The notes under the pieces: generated by a model | Told to the model about the DNA's origin: nothing | The model's input: only the letters and a program-made list of their open reading frames with translations | Databases searched by the model: none | Origin: Streptomyces qinglanensis | GTDB taxonomy: Bacteria; Actinomycetota; Actinomycetes; Streptomycetales; Streptomycetaceae | Assembly: GCF_900111245.1 (NCBI RefSeq) | Contig: NZ_FOGO01000006.1 | Location: 186,001 to 250,000, forward strand | DNA length: 64,000 nt | Reading direction: 5' to 3' | Shown here: piece after piece, positions 45,432 through 54,963 of the stretch | Layout: each line of letters opens with the position of its first letter | Numbering within the stretch: position 1 is the stretch's first letter | Position numbers and translations under genes: made by a program

Positions 45432-46967
45432 ATGTTGCTCGCAGACATCGCGCGGACTTCCGCGCGGATCGCCCGGGCCGCGGGCCGCAACGAGAAGGTG
45501 GCGCTGCTCGCGGAGCTGTTCGGGCGGGCCGAGCCGTCCGAGGTGCCGGTCGTCGTCACCTACCTCGCGGGGCGCCTTCCGCAGCGCCGTACCGGCGTCG
45601 GGTGGCGCACCCTGCGCGAACTGCCGCCGCCCGCGGCCGAACCGTCGCTGACCATCACGGCCGCGGACGCCGCATTCGACCGGATCGCGCGGGTGAGCGG
45701 GAAGGGCGCACAGGCCGAGCGCAAGCGACTGCTGGACGGACTGCTGGCGGCGGCCACGGAGGAGGAGCAGCAGTTCCTCGTCCGGCTGGTCGGCGGCGGG
45801 CTGCGGCAGGGCGCGCTGGACGCGTTCGCGGTGGAGGGGCTGGCCGCCGCCGCGGGCGCCGACCCAGGAGCGGTGCGGCGCGCGGTGATGCTCGGCGGCT
45901 CGCTCGGCGCGGTCGCCCGGGCGCTGCTGGCCGAAGGCCCGGAGGCACTGGCCGGGTTCACGCTGGAGGTGGGCAGGCCGGTGCTGCCGATGCTGGCGCA
46001 GTCCGCCCGGGACGTCGAGGAGGCGCTCGGCAGGCTCGGTCCGTGCGTGGTCGAGGAGAAGCTGGACGGCATCCGGGTGCAGGTGCACAAGGACGGGAGC
46101 GACGTCCGCGTCTACACCCGGACGCTGGAGGAGATCACCGACCGGCTGCCGGAGGCCGCGGAGGCCGCACGCAGGATCGACGCCGCACAGGCGGTGCTCG
46201 ACGGCGAGGTGATCGCCCTGCGCCCGGGCGGTCGGCCCCACCCCTTCCAGGACGTGTCCGGGCGGGTCGCCTCCCGGCTGGACGTACCCGGGGCCAGCAG
46301 CGAACTGCCGCTGCACCCGGTCTTCTTCGACGTGCTGCTGCTGGACGGCCGCGACCTGCTCGACCAGCCGGCCGTGCGGCGGCACGCGGCACTGGCCCGG
46401 GTGCTGCCGGAGGAACTGCGGGTGCGGCGGCTGCCGGTGCCCGATCCGGCCTCGGCGCAGGCACGTGCCGCCGCACGCGGTTTCGCCGCCGAGGTGCTGG
46501 CGCGCGGCCACGAGGGCGTGGTCGTCAAGGCGCTCGACTCGGGGTACAGCGCCGGGCGGCGCGGGGCCTCCTGGCTGAAGGTCAAACCGGTGCACACCCT
46601 CGATCTGGTGGTGCTCGGTGCCGAGTGGGGGCACGGGCGGCGCACCGGCCGGCTGTCGAACCTGCACCTGGGGGCGCGCCGCCCGGACGGCGGCTTCGCG
46701 ATGCTCGGCAAGACCTTCAAGGGGCTGACCGACGCGCTGCTGGCCTGGCAGACCGGACGGCTGCGGGAGCTGGCCGTCCGGGAGGAGTCCTGGGGAGTGC
46801 TGGTGGCGCCCGAACTGGTGGTCGAGATCGCCTTCGACGGTGTGCAGCGCTCGACCCGCTACCCGGAGGGCGTCACCCTGCGGTTCGCCCGGGTGGTGCG
46901 GTACCGGGAGGACAAGAGCCCGCAGGAGGCCGACACGGTCGAAGCGGTCACGGCGCTGCTGCGCTGA
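45432..46967 (+). CDS. ATP-dependent DNA ligase LigB-type
   Basis: A 511-residue ATP-dependent DNA ligase of the actinobacterial LigB type. An N-terminal helical DNA-binding domain (about residues 1-180) precedes the adenylation domain with Lys210 in VEEKLDGIRVQ, then SRTLEE-like RTLEEITDRL, LDGEVIAL, GHEGVVVK and WLKVKP, and a C-terminal OB fold. GAGG precedes the ATG at 45432. It is probably a repair ligase independent of the nucleoside cluster, although two distinct ATP-dependent ligases happen to border that cluster. Confidence 0.93.
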   Translation: MLLADIARTSARIARAAGRNEKVALLAELFGRAEPSEVPVVVTYLAGRLPQRRTGVGWRTLRELPPPAAEPSLTITAADAAFDRIARVSGKGAQAERKRLLDGLLAAATEEEQQFLVRLVGGGLRQGALDAFAVEGLAAAAGADPGAVRRAVMLGGSLGAVARALLAEGPEALAGFTLEVGRPVLPMLAQSARDVEEALGRLGPCVVEEKLDGIRVQVHKDGSDVRVYTRTLEEITDRLPEAAEAARRIDAAQAVLDGEVIALRPGGRPHPFQDVSGRVASRLDVPGASSELPLHPVFFDVLLLDGRDLLDQPAVRRHAALARVLPEELRVRRLPVPDPASAQARAAARGFAAEVLARGHEGVVVKALDSGYSAGRRGASWLKVKPVHTLDLVVLGAEWGHGRRTGRLSNLHLGARRPDGGFAMLGKTFKGLTDALLAWQTGRLRELAVREESWGVLVAPELVVEIAFDGVQRSTRYPEGVTLRFARVVRYREDKSPQEADTVEAVTALLR

Positions 46968-47009
46968 GCGGCCCCGCCGCACCGCGCGGGCACCGGCACC
47001 GGCACCGGG

Positions 47010-47441
47010 TCACAGCTCCGCGCGGATGCGTGCGGCCACGCCGCGGGCCTCGGACTCGTCGGGGTACCGGCCGCGCGGCCAGAAGAACCCGCGCAGCCCG
47101 TCCTTGCGCCTGCGCGGCACGACGTGCATGTGCAGGTGCGGTACCGACTGGCTGACCCGGTTGTTCCCCGCGACGAACGAGCCCTCGGCCTCCATCGCGC
47201 GTTCCACCGCGCCGGTGACGCGGCGGACGGCGCCGAAGTAGGGGCCGACCGACTCCTCGGGCAGGTCGGTCAGGGTCTCCACATGGCTGCGCGGCACCAC
47301 CAGGGTGTGGCCGGGGAAGAGCGGACGCCGGTCGAGGAAGGCGACCACGGCGCCGTCCTCGTGGACGCGGAAGGCGGGCAGTTCGCCGTCGACGATCCGG
47401 CAGAAGACGCATCCGCTGCCGTCGGTGGGGTCGGCGGACAT
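47010..47441 (-). CDS. HIT-family nucleotide hydrolase/transferase
   Basis: A 143-residue histidine-triad protein. The catalytic triad motif is HLHMHV (near residue 102); CVFC (residues 11-14) near the N-terminus is typical of HIT proteins that bind zinc. Such enzymes hydrolyse AMP-lysine or similar phosphoramidates, or dinucleoside polyphosphates. It starts 3 nt after the stop of the aldo/keto reductase, so the two are an operon. Confidence 0.92.
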   Translation of the reverse strand: MSADPTDGSGCVFCRIVDGELPAFRVHEDGAVVAFLDRRPLFPGHTLVVPRSHVETLTDLPEESVGPYFGAVRRVTGAVERAMEAEGSFVAGNNRVSQSVPHLHMHVVPRRRKDGLRGFFWPRGRYPDESEARGVAARIRAEL

Positions 47442-47444
47442 GCG

Positions 47445-48278
47445 TCAGTCCATGGTGCGGGGGTCGGGGCCGACACGGGTGCCGGTCTCCAGCCGCTGGA
47501 TCTCGCGCAGGTCCTCGCCGTCCAGTTCGAAGTCGAAGACGTCGATGTTCTCCTTGATCCGCGAGGGGGTGACGGACTTCGGGATGACGACGTTGCCGAG
47601 CTGGATGTGCCAGCGCAGGACCACCTGAGCCGGTGTCTTGCCGTGCTTGGCGGCGGCCCGGCGGACCGCGGGGTCGTCCAGGACGCCGTTGCCGCGGCCC
47701 AGCGGGGACCATGCCTCGGTGGCGATGCGGTGCTCCGCGTCGAAGCGGCGCAGCTCCGGCTGCTGGAGCCGGGGATGCAGCTCGATCTGGTTGACCGCGG
47801 GGGCGACTCCGGTCTCGTCCAGGAGCCGCTGGAGGTGGTCGGTCTCGAAGTTGGAGACGCCCACGGCGCGTGCCCGGCCGCTGTCGTGGATCTCGGCCAG
47901 CGCCCGCCAGGTCTGCACGTAGCGGTCCCGGCCGGGCGCGGGCCAGTGGACGAGATAGAGGTCGACGTAGTCGAGCCCCAGCCGCTCCAGCGAGTCGTCG
48001 AAGGCACGGAGCGCCGTGTCGTGGCCCTGGTCGGTGTTCCAGAGCTTGGTCGTGACGAACAGTTCCCCGCGGGGGATGCCGGACTCGCGCAGCGCCTTGC
48101 CGGTGCCGCCTTCGTTGCCGTAGAGCGCGGCGGTGTCCACGCTGCGGTATCCGGCCTCCAGCGCGGCGGAGACGGTGGCCGTCGCCTCGTCGTCCGGCAC
48201 CTGGTACACGCCGAACCCGAGCTGCGGCATCTCCGTCCCGCTGTTCAGCAGGAGGGTGGGGACCTGGGTGCTGCTCAC
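47445..48278 (-). CDS. Aldo/keto reductase
   Basis: A 277-residue NADPH-dependent aldo/keto reductase. The catalytic tetrad is visible: Asp and Tyr in RSVDTAALYGNE, Lys in VTTKLWN and His in YLVHWP; the NADPH-binding VIPKSVTPSRIKEN loop is also present. It resembles the 2,5-diketo-gluconate reductase group. The GTG at 48278 follows GAGG by about 6 nt. Substrate unknown. Confidence 0.92.
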   Translation of the reverse strand: MSSTQVPTLLLNSGTEMPQLGFGVYQVPDDEATATVSAALEAGYRSVDTAALYGNEGGTGKALRESGIPRGELFVTTKLWNTDQGHDTALRAFDDSLERLGLDYVDLYLVHWPAPGRDRYVQTWRALAEIHDSGRARAVGVSNFETDHLQRLLDETGVAPAVNQIELHPRLQQPELRRFDAEHRIATEAWSPLGRGNGVLDDPAVRRAAAKHGKTPAQVVLRWHIQLGNVVIPKSVTPSRIKENIDVFDFELDGEDLREIQRLETGTRVGPDPRTMD

Positions 48279-48377
48279 TGTGGACCTCGGCTTCCTCGGA
48301 GAGGGCTTCGCGGGCGGCGGGTCGGGGCCGCCCCTGGGCCGGGGTTTCCGCTCCGGCCCGCTCCATTCACGCATACC

Positions 48378-48420
48378 GCACCGGGCTCGCGGGGTTTCCT
48401 GCGCCCCGCGAGCCCGGTGC
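48378..48420 (-). terminator. Terminator downstream of NCS1 permease
   Basis: A perfect 17-bp stem (48378-48394 with 48404-48420) with a 9-nt loop lies just beyond the 3' end of the minus-strand permease gene, before the aldo/keto reductase promoter. Confidence 0.8.
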
Positions 48421-48465
48421 TGCACCGTCCAGGTCCCGGCCCGCTCGGACCGGCCGTGCGCCGGT

Positions 48466-50016
48466 TCAGTCCCGGCGCGTCCCGGTGACCGCCTCCTCCG
48501 TGCGGGGTGCGGGGACCGGCGCGGGCGCCGCGCCCTCGCGGGGCACGGGCAGCGCCGCGTAGAGCACCGCGGCCAGCAGCGCGGTGGCGGCCCAGCCGAG
48601 CCCGTTCTCGCCGATCCAGGTGGAGACGAGGGGGCCGGTGAACCAGTCGCACTTGGTGAAGCCCAGGCCCATCAGCAGCGCGACACCCCAGGCCGTCATG
48701 GCCTGCCAGCAGTAGCCGCCGACGTACCAGTAGCGGCTGCTGCGCGAGGTGTCGAGCAGCCCGGCGGGGTCGTAGCGGACGGTCCGGTTGCGGCGCCGCA
48801 GCATGTCGATCCCGTAGACGCCGACCCAGGCGGAGAAGGAGACCGCGAGCAGCGACAGGAAGGAGATGAACGAGCCGTAGAAGCTCTTGGCGACCAGCAT
48901 CAGCAGGAGCCCGCCGACCAGGCTGATGACCGCGTTGATGCTGACGGCCCAGGCGCGCGGCAGCTTCACGCCCATCGTCTGCGCCGTGAAACCGGCGGAG
49001 TACATCGAGAGGCTGTTGATCAGCACCATCCCGATGAGCGCGATGACCAGGTACGGCACGGCCAGCCACATCGGCAGCGCTTCGCCGAGGAAGGAGACGG
49101 GGTCGTCGGTCTTGGCGAGTGCCGGGTCCTTGACCGACATCACGCCGCCCATCAGCACCATCGGAACCAGCACCAGCAGGGCGCCGGAGAGGGTGGTGCC
49201 GAAGATCTTCCGGCCTTCGGCGCTGTGCGGCAGGTACCGGGCGAAGTCGGGTCCCGTGGGGATCCAGCTGATCCCCCCGGCCGCGATGGTGCCGATGCCC
49301 GCGATGAACATGGCGGTGCCTCCGGCGGGCCGGGAGAAGACCGCGCCCCAGTCCATGGTGGTGACCAGGTAGCCCAGGACCAGCACCGTGAAGAGCCCGA
49401 AGAGGTAGGTCGACCAGGTGTTGCAGAGGTTGAGGACCTTCCGGCCCATACCGCTGACCACGAAGGTCACCCCGACGAACAGCAGCAGCGTGACGGCGAT
49501 CAGCGGCGTGCTGCTGCGGACGCCGAAGAGCAGCCGGAGCACCGTGAGGACGGCGTAGGCACCGGTGACGGCGTTGATGGTCTCCCAGCCGAAGCGGGCC
49601 ACCCACAGGATCATGCCGGGGAAGTAGTTGCCCCGGACACCGAAGGTGGCCCGGGAGAGCATGGCCCCCGGTGCGCCGCCCCACTTGCCGGAGACGGACA
49701 GCAGCCCGACCAGGCCGAAGGAGATGCCGCCCGCGATGGCGGCCGCGAGCAGGACCTGCCAGAAGTTGAGGCCGTTGAAGACCACGAGGCCGGCGCCCAT
49801 GGTCAGCAACAGGACGCTGATGTTGGCGGCCACCCAGGTGGGGAAGAGTTCGCGGACCCGGCCGCGCCGCTCATGGTCGGGGACGGGCTCGATGCCGCGG
49901 CTCTCGACGGTCTCGTCGAGCGCGCCGGTCGTCGCGGCGGCGGCCGGGGACGCGGGGGCTGAGGAGGGCGCCGAGGCGGCGCCGTCGGCGCCGGTGACGC
50001 CGGGAGGGACTGCCAT
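48466..50016 (-). CDS. NCS1-family purine/cytosine-type permease
   Basis: A 516-residue transporter with about 12 membrane segments. The NCS1 hallmarks include ELFPTWVAANISVLLLTMGAG near helix 1, MLSRATFGVRGNYFPG, and GPDFARYLP. Family members carry cytosine, purines, allantoin, hydantoins or thiamine precursors by sodium or proton symport. It has an Ala/Pro-rich cytoplasmic N-terminus of about 45 residues. GGAG precedes the ATG at 50016, and a 16-bp palindrome lies about 50 bp upstream. It is 3.3 kb from a cluster that uses free cytosine, so cytosine uptake is conceivable but not shown. Confidence 0.88.
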   Translation of the reverse strand: MAVPPGVTGADGAASAPSSAPASPAAAATTGALDETVESRGIEPVPDHERRGRVRELFPTWVAANISVLLLTMGAGLVVFNGLNFWQVLLAAAIAGGISFGLVGLLSVSGKWGGAPGAMLSRATFGVRGNYFPGMILWVARFGWETINAVTGAYAVLTVLRLLFGVRSSTPLIAVTLLLFVGVTFVVSGMGRKVLNLCNTWSTYLFGLFTVLVLGYLVTTMDWGAVFSRPAGGTAMFIAGIGTIAAGGISWIPTGPDFARYLPHSAEGRKIFGTTLSGALLVLVPMVLMGGVMSVKDPALAKTDDPVSFLGEALPMWLAVPYLVIALIGMVLINSLSMYSAGFTAQTMGVKLPRAWAVSINAVISLVGGLLLMLVAKSFYGSFISFLSLLAVSFSAWVGVYGIDMLRRRNRTVRYDPAGLLDTSRSSRYWYVGGYCWQAMTAWGVALLMGLGFTKCDWFTGPLVSTWIGENGLGWAATALLAAVLYAALPVPREGAAPAPVPAPRTEEAVTGTRRD

Positions 50017-50064
50017 GGGTGGGGCTCCGTGCGTGGTTCTCTGGTGCGACGTGCGTCATTGCAG

Positions 50065-50080
50065 AGTCCTGACCAGGACT
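50065..50080. promoter_or_regulatory. Palindromic operator candidate upstream of NCS1 permease
   Basis: AGTCCTGACCAGGACT is a perfect 7-bp inverted repeat around AC, 49-64 bp upstream of the permease start. A repressor site is plausible; the family of the regulator cannot be named. Confidence 0.5.
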
Positions 50081-50472
50081 GGAAGGGGACTCTACGCGCG
50101 TTGCACGTGGCCCTCCACCGTACAGAGTGCCATGATCGACCCCGTTGACCTCGGGCGATCCTCCAACGGGCGGGAGTCCGCCGCCCCGCCTCCGGCCCGT
50201 CCGCCCGAGCGGTCCCGGCGCCGGGGCAGACGCACGGGCGGCGCCCCGCGCCCGTCCACGGCGGGCCCGGCGCGAGGTTCCGCACGGTCGGCGCCGGGGA
50301 CGCGGGGCCGGCACGCACAGGCACCCCGCCTCACGGAGCGGGGCCCGGACCCCGGCCCGGGAGTGCGGGACATCACGTCTTCCCGGGCCGGGAGGGCCGT
50401 GCGGCACCCCCGGAGGAGGGGACGCCCCGGAGGACGGAGCGCCCCCCGGAGGCGCCGACAGCGGTCACGGCG
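50081..50472. other. Intergenic region, no gene seen
   Basis: The stretch between the permease promoter and the end of the universal stress protein gene is GC-rich and contains no frame with family features. The part near 50100-50150 probably belongs to the permease promoter. Confidence 0.45.
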
Positions 50473-51384
50473 TCACGGCACGGGGACCAGCACCACCGAG
50501 CACTTGGCGTGGTGCAGCACCGCGTGCACCACCGGGCCCACCTGGAGACTGAGGCGCCGGGTCTGACGCCGTACTCCCAGCACGACCGTGTCCGCACCCT
50601 CGCTCAGCTTGATCAGGTGCTCGGCCGGCTGCCCCTGGTGCTGCTCGGCGCTAAGCGGCACCTGCGGGTACCGCTTCCGGAACGGCCGGAGGGTGTCCAC
50701 CACGAACTGCTCGGCGCGCTTGGTCTCCGTGGAGGGCTCCTGCGGCGACAGTCGCAGGGCCACCCCGGGCAGCATCGGATAGATCCAGCAGTGCGCCACC
50801 CGCACCGCCGACCCGGACCGCTGCGCCGCCTGGAATCCGTACTCCACCGGCTGCGTCGCACTCTCCGACTTCACCCCGACGACCACGTCGCCGGGGGCCG
50901 CGCCGGGCTCGGGGAGAGCGCCGCGCACGACCATCAGCGGCCCCGCGGCATGCGCCGCCAGGCGCAGGCTGACGGAACCGAGCAGCAGCCCGCGGAAGCC
51001 ACCGTGCCCGCGGGTCCCCACGACGGTCAGCTCCGCGGTGCGGCTGCGGCCCACCAGGGCGTCGGCCGCGGGTTCGCTGACGCCGGTCGCCACGACCGTG
51101 AGCCCCGGCACGCGCTCCCGGGCCCGCTCCGCGGCGCTGTCGGCGACCTCGCGGGTCGCCTGCCGCATCCGCTCCCGGTCGGCCTCCGTCTCGGGGTAGG
51201 CACCGCGCCGCGCGGGCACCCCTCCGCAGAGCACCTCCAGTTCGGCGCCCCGGCGTTCGGCCTCGTCGGCAGCCCGGTCCAGCGCGCGCAGCGAGTGCGG
51301 GGAACCGTCGACCCCGACCACGACACGGCCGACTCCGTCGGCAGACGCGGATATCCCTGCGGGGCGCTCGTTGCTCTCCGACAT
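50473..51384 (-). CDS. Universal stress protein, tandem UspA domains
   Basis: A 303-residue protein with two UspA folds. The first (about residues 18-157) starts RVVVGVDGSPHSLRALDRA and has the ATP-binding motif GTRGHGGFRGLLLGSVS. The second (about 168-303) starts DVVVGVKSESATQP and ends VHHAKCSVVLVPVP-like (VLHHAKCSVVLVPVP), but its ATP loop is degenerate (GVRRQTRRLSLQVGPV). Such proteins act in dormancy and stress in actinobacteria. GGAGAGGA precedes the ATG at 51384. Confidence 0.93.
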   Translation of the reverse strand: MSESNERPAGISASADGVGRVVVGVDGSPHSLRALDRAADEAERRGAELEVLCGGVPARRGAYPETEADRERMRQATREVADSAAERARERVPGLTVVATGVSEPAADALVGRSRTAELTVVGTRGHGGFRGLLLGSVSLRLAAHAAGPLMVVRGALPEPGAAPGDVVVGVKSESATQPVEYGFQAAQRSGSAVRVAHCWIYPMLPGVALRLSPQEPSTETKRAEQFVVDTLRPFRKRYPQVPLSAEQHQGQPAEHLIKLSEGADTVVLGVRRQTRRLSLQVGPVVHAVLHHAKCSVVLVPVP

Positions 51385-51797
51385 GTCCGTCCTCTCCTCG
51401 CGTCCTCGCATCGATGCGTGGGTACCCCGCCAGTGTGGTGCACACGGGACGGATGCGGTAGAAGCTTCGGCAACCGGTCGCATCCGCCTTCCGGCCCCCG
51501 GCGGAGCTCCCGTTCCGGGCCGGATGCCGAAACAGTCCGCGCGCGGAGCCAGTTGGGCCCGCGCGCCGCAGTCCGGCACCCGGGCGCCTGTCCCGCCGAC
51601 GTTCCCTCGCTGTTCCACCGGGCCTTCCCCCCGTACCCCCCCCCGTACCCCTCTCACTGTCCCGCCGGGTGTTCCCCTCGCCGCCCCTGGCGGTTCCGCC
51701 GGGCTCCCCGTTCCCGCCGGGCACGACAGCCCGCCCGCTGGACCGCCCCTTCTCAGGCCGCCGTCGCCGGCGCTCAAACGCAACCACATCACAAATT
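51385..51797. other. Divergent intergenic region, no gene seen
   Basis: This gap between the universal stress protein gene and a tetR gene holds promoters for both. A C-run-rich patch occurs near 51628-51650. No coding frame was accepted. Confidence 0.45.
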
Positions 51798-51808
51798 TAA
51801 CTTAGTTA
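51798..51808. promoter_or_regulatory. Palindrome in the tetR promoter
   Basis: TAACTTAGTTA, an 11-bp perfect palindrome in a locally A/T-rich patch, ends 22 bp before the tetR start codon. It probably overlaps the promoter and may be the autoregulatory operator. Confidence 0.5.
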
Positions 51809-51830
51809 CATTCCCTGGTACGGTCGCCCC

Positions 51831-52520
51831 ATGAGCGAACACGGCACCGGACTGCGCGCACGCAAGCGGCAACGCACCTACCGGGCGATCTCCGACGCGG
51901 CCGTCTCCCTCTTCCTGGAAAGGGGCTTCGACACCGTCTCCGTGTCCGAGATCGCCGAGGCCGCCGAGGTCTCCAAACCGACCCTCTTCCGCTACTTCCG
52001 CACCAAGGAGGACATGGCGCTCCACCGCTTCGCCGACCACGAGGACGAGGCCGCACGCGTGGTGGCGGGGCGCCCGGCGCGGGAGTCGCCGCTCACCGCG
52101 CTGGAGAACCACTTCCTGGCCGGACTCGAAGCCCGCGACCCGGTCACCGGACTGTGCGACGAGCCGGAGGTGCTCTCCTTCCACCGGCTGCTCTACGGCA
52201 CCCCCGAACTGGTCGCACGACTGCACTCCTACACCGCACGGTCGGAGGAGGCACTGGCGGACGCGCTGGCGGCCGGTCCGGCCGGCGGCGCCGCGGAGAC
52301 GGGCGCCCCGGAGACAGGCACCGCGGAGACGGGCGCCGCACCCGGCCTGACGGCGCGGCTGGCGGCCGGGCAGCTCGTGACGTCCCAGCGGGTGCTCGCG
52401 ACCGCCAACTGGCGGCGCATCGCGGACGGCGCGCGCGCGGACAGCGTGTCCGGCGCGGCCCGGCAGGATGCCCGCCGCGCCTTCGCGCTGCTGCGCACCG
52501 GACTGACGCCGTTCGCCTGA
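51831..52520 (+). CDS. TetR-family transcriptional regulator
   Basis: A 229-residue TetR repressor with the DNA-binding domain at residues about 10-60 (RKRQRTYRAISDAAVSLFLERG, SVSEIAEAAEVSKPTLFRYFRTKEDM). A Gly/Ala/Glu/Thr repeat (AAETGAPETGTAETGAA) sits near residues 158-176 in the ligand domain, probably a linker. It is followed 271 bp downstream by a HelD-like helicase on the same strand. The target is not identified. Confidence 0.92.
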   Translation: MSEHGTGLRARKRQRTYRAISDAAVSLFLERGFDTVSVSEIAEAAEVSKPTLFRYFRTKEDMALHRFADHEDEAARVVAGRPARESPLTALENHFLAGLEARDPVTGLCDEPEVLSFHRLLYGTPELVARLHSYTARSEEALADALAAGPAGGAAETGAPETGTAETGAAPGLTARLAAGQLVTSQRVLATANWRRIADGARADSVSGAARQDARRAFALLRTGLTPFA

Positions 52521-52791
52521 CCCGGCCCGGCCACGCGCCGGGCCCGCATCCGGCCCCGCATCCGGGCCGCGGCGCGCGACCGCGACGGCACCCGGTACCA
52601 CTGGCCGCCGCCGGACCATCCACTCGCCGGAGCCCCGGGGCCCGGACCATCCACCCGCCGGACTGCCGGACTGCCGACCGCCGGACCGCCGGACCGTCGG
52701 AGCACCGACCCGCCGGAGCACCGAAGACCACGACCGACACCCGTACCGGGCCCGCTCCGACAGGAGACCGGGCAGTGAGGAGCACCGCCCC

Positions 52792-54963
52792 ATGCCGGGG
52801 GAAGACACCGCAGAGGAGAACGCGCTCCGGGCCGAACTGGCCGCCGAGCGCAGCTATACCGACGTGTGCCGCGCCGCGCTCGGCACGGCGGACGCCGCGG
52901 CCCAGGACCGGGTCCGCGAGGGCGCCGGGGTACTGACCGGGCAGCACTCGGGCGAGGCGGCCGCCGAGGGCGTGGCCGGCGACGGGGCGAGCGCGGAGGC
53001 CCTCGGCCGCCATCTGCGCAGCCGGGCCGCGGAACTGCAAAGGGAGCCGGACGGGCCGCCGTTCTTCGGGCGGCTCGACTTCCTCGGCGCGGGGCCCGGC
53101 GGCGAGGAGGCCGGCGAGCACCGCGGGCAGCGCTACTACATCGGCCGACGGCGCGTCAGCGAACACCCCTCGGCACCGCCGCTGGTGCTGGACTGGCGCG
53201 CCCCGGTCTCCCGGGCCTTCTACCAGGCGACCGCCGTGCACCCGCAGGGAGTGGGCTCCCGGCGCCGGTTCGGCTGGGCGCCGGAGGGCACCGGCACCGC
53301 AGCGGATCTGACCGGGCTGGAGGACGAGCGACTGGCGGATCGGCCGCGGGAGAGCACCGGCGAGGGGCCCTCGGGCGCGGCGGACGGTCACACCCTCGCC
53401 TCCCGGATCGTCACCGGCGAGATCGAGCGTCCGCGGGTCGGGCCGATGCGCGACATCGTCGCCACCATCCAGCCCGAACAGGACGACCTGGTGCGTTCGG
53501 GCCCCGACAGCTCGATGTGCGTCCAGGGCGCACCGGGCACGGGCAAGACCGCGGTCGGGCTGCACCGCGCCGCGTACCTGCTCTACACCCATCCCCGGCG
53601 GATCGAGCGGGGCGGCATGCTCGTCGTCGGCCCCAACGCCGCGTTCCTGGGCTACATCTCGGCCGTGCTGCCCGCGCTCGGCGAGGGCGGGGTGCGCCAG
53701 TGCACCGTAGGGGACCTGCTGCCCGGGCTCCCGGTGCGGGCGGAGGACCCTCCGCGGGTGGTGGAACTGAAGCACAGCGCCCGGATGGCCGAGGTGCTGC
53801 GGCGGGCACTGCACGGGCGGGTACGGCTGCCGGACAGCCCGCTGGCGGTGCCGGACGGCTCCTACCGCTGGCGGCTCGACGAGGCCGGGCTGCGCGCCCT
53901 CGTCGAGGAGACCCTGGCGCAACGGCCGCCCTACGAGGTGGGGAGGGAACGGGTGCGGGCCCGTACGGCGGCGCTGCTGCGGGAGCAGGCCGAGCGCCGC
54001 GCCGGGCCGCCCGGCGGTGCCTGGCTGCGGCGGATGGGCCGGACCAGGGCGCTCACCGGGTTCCTCGACTCGGTATGGCCGCGGACGAAACCGGAGGAGG
54101 TCGTCGCCGGGCTGCTGGGCGACGCCGGGGCGCTGGCCCGGGCCGCCGAGGGGCTGCTGAGCGAGGAGGAGCAGCGGGCGCTGCTGTGGCAGGGACGCCG
54201 CCCGCGCTCGCCGCGCACGGCCCACTGGTCGGAGGCGGATCTGCTGCTGCTGGACGAGGCGGCGGGGCTGATCGACCACCCCGAGGAGAGCTTCCGGCAC
54301 GTGGTGGTGGACGAGGCGCAGGACCTCTCACCCATGCAGTGCCGCGTCCTGGCGCGCCGGAGCCGTTTCGGTTCACTGACCGTACTGGGCGACCTGGCGC
54401 AGGGCACGACGCCGTGGGCTGCCCGCGACTGGCCGGAGCAGTTGGCGCACCTGGGCGCGCCCGAAGCGGCGGTCACTCCGCTGACCACCGGCTTCCGGGT
54501 ACCGTCCGAACTGCTCGGCCCGGCCAACCGGTTGCTGGAAGCGCTGGAGGTGCCGGTGCCGCCCGCCCGTTCGCTGCGCACCGGGGGCGAACTGCGCACG
54601 GTCCGGGTGGCGACGACCGCCGGGCTGGCCCGCGTCGTGCAGGAGCGGGTCGCCGCGGCCCTGCAGCGTGAGGGCTCGGTCGGGGTGATCGCGGCCGGGG
54701 AGCGGACCGCCGCCGTGCGGGCGGCCTTGGAGGCGGCCGGGACAGCGACCGGCGCACCGGGAGGCGAGCCGGAGCGGGTCGCGGTGGTGGAGGCGGAACT
54801 CGCCAAGGGCCTGGAGTACGACCATGTGGTGCTGGTGGAACCGGCCGAGCTGGCGGGCAGCGGCCCGCTGGGGCTACGGCACCTCTACGTCGCACTCACC
54901 CGCGCGGTGTCCCGGCTGGAGATCGTGCACGCCGCCGGACTACCGGAAGCTCTGCGGGGCTGA
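52792..54963 (+). CDS. HelD/HelR-like superfamily-1 helicase (RNA polymerase-associated)
   Basis: A 723-residue UvrD/HelD-type ATPase. The N-terminal part (about residues 1-130) has helical segments and the GRRRVSEHP...LVLDWRAPVSRAFYQA region typical of HelD. Walker A is GAPGTGKTAVGLHRAAYLLY and Walker B is VVVDEAQDLSP; the C-terminal RecA domain has AKGLEYDHVVLV and LYVALTRAV. HelD proteins displace RNA polymerase from DNA, and HelR members in actinobacteria confer rifamycin tolerance. Calling it HelR specifically would be an inference. The final 24 nt overlap a convergent small gene. Confidence 0.82.
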   Translation: MPGEDTAEENALRAELAAERSYTDVCRAALGTADAAAQDRVREGAGVLTGQHSGEAAAEGVAGDGASAEALGRHLRSRAAELQREPDGPPFFGRLDFLGAGPGGEEAGEHRGQRYYIGRRRVSEHPSAPPLVLDWRAPVSRAFYQATAVHPQGVGSRRRFGWAPEGTGTAADLTGLEDERLADRPRESTGEGPSGAADGHTLASRIVTGEIERPRVGPMRDIVATIQPEQDDLVRSGPDSSMCVQGAPGTGKTAVGLHRAAYLLYTHPRRIERGGMLVVGPNAAFLGYISAVLPALGEGGVRQCTVGDLLPGLPVRAEDPPRVVELKHSARMAEVLRRALHGRVRLPDSPLAVPDGSYRWRLDEAGLRALVEETLAQRPPYEVGRERVRARTAALLREQAERRAGPPGGAWLRRMGRTRALTGFLDSVWPRTKPEEVVAGLLGDAGALARAAEGLLSEEEQRALLWQGRRPRSPRTAHWSEADLLLLDEAAGLIDHPEESFRHVVVDEAQDLSPMQCRVLARRSRFGSLTVLGDLAQGTTPWAARDWPEQLAHLGAPEAAVTPLTTGFRVPSELLGPANRLLEALEVPVPPARSLRTGGELRTVRVATTAGLARVVQERVAAALQREGSVGVIAAGERTAAVRAALEAAGTATGAPGGEPERVAVVEAELAKGLEYDHVVLVEPAELAGSGPLGLRHLYVALTRAVSRLEIVHAAGLPEALRG

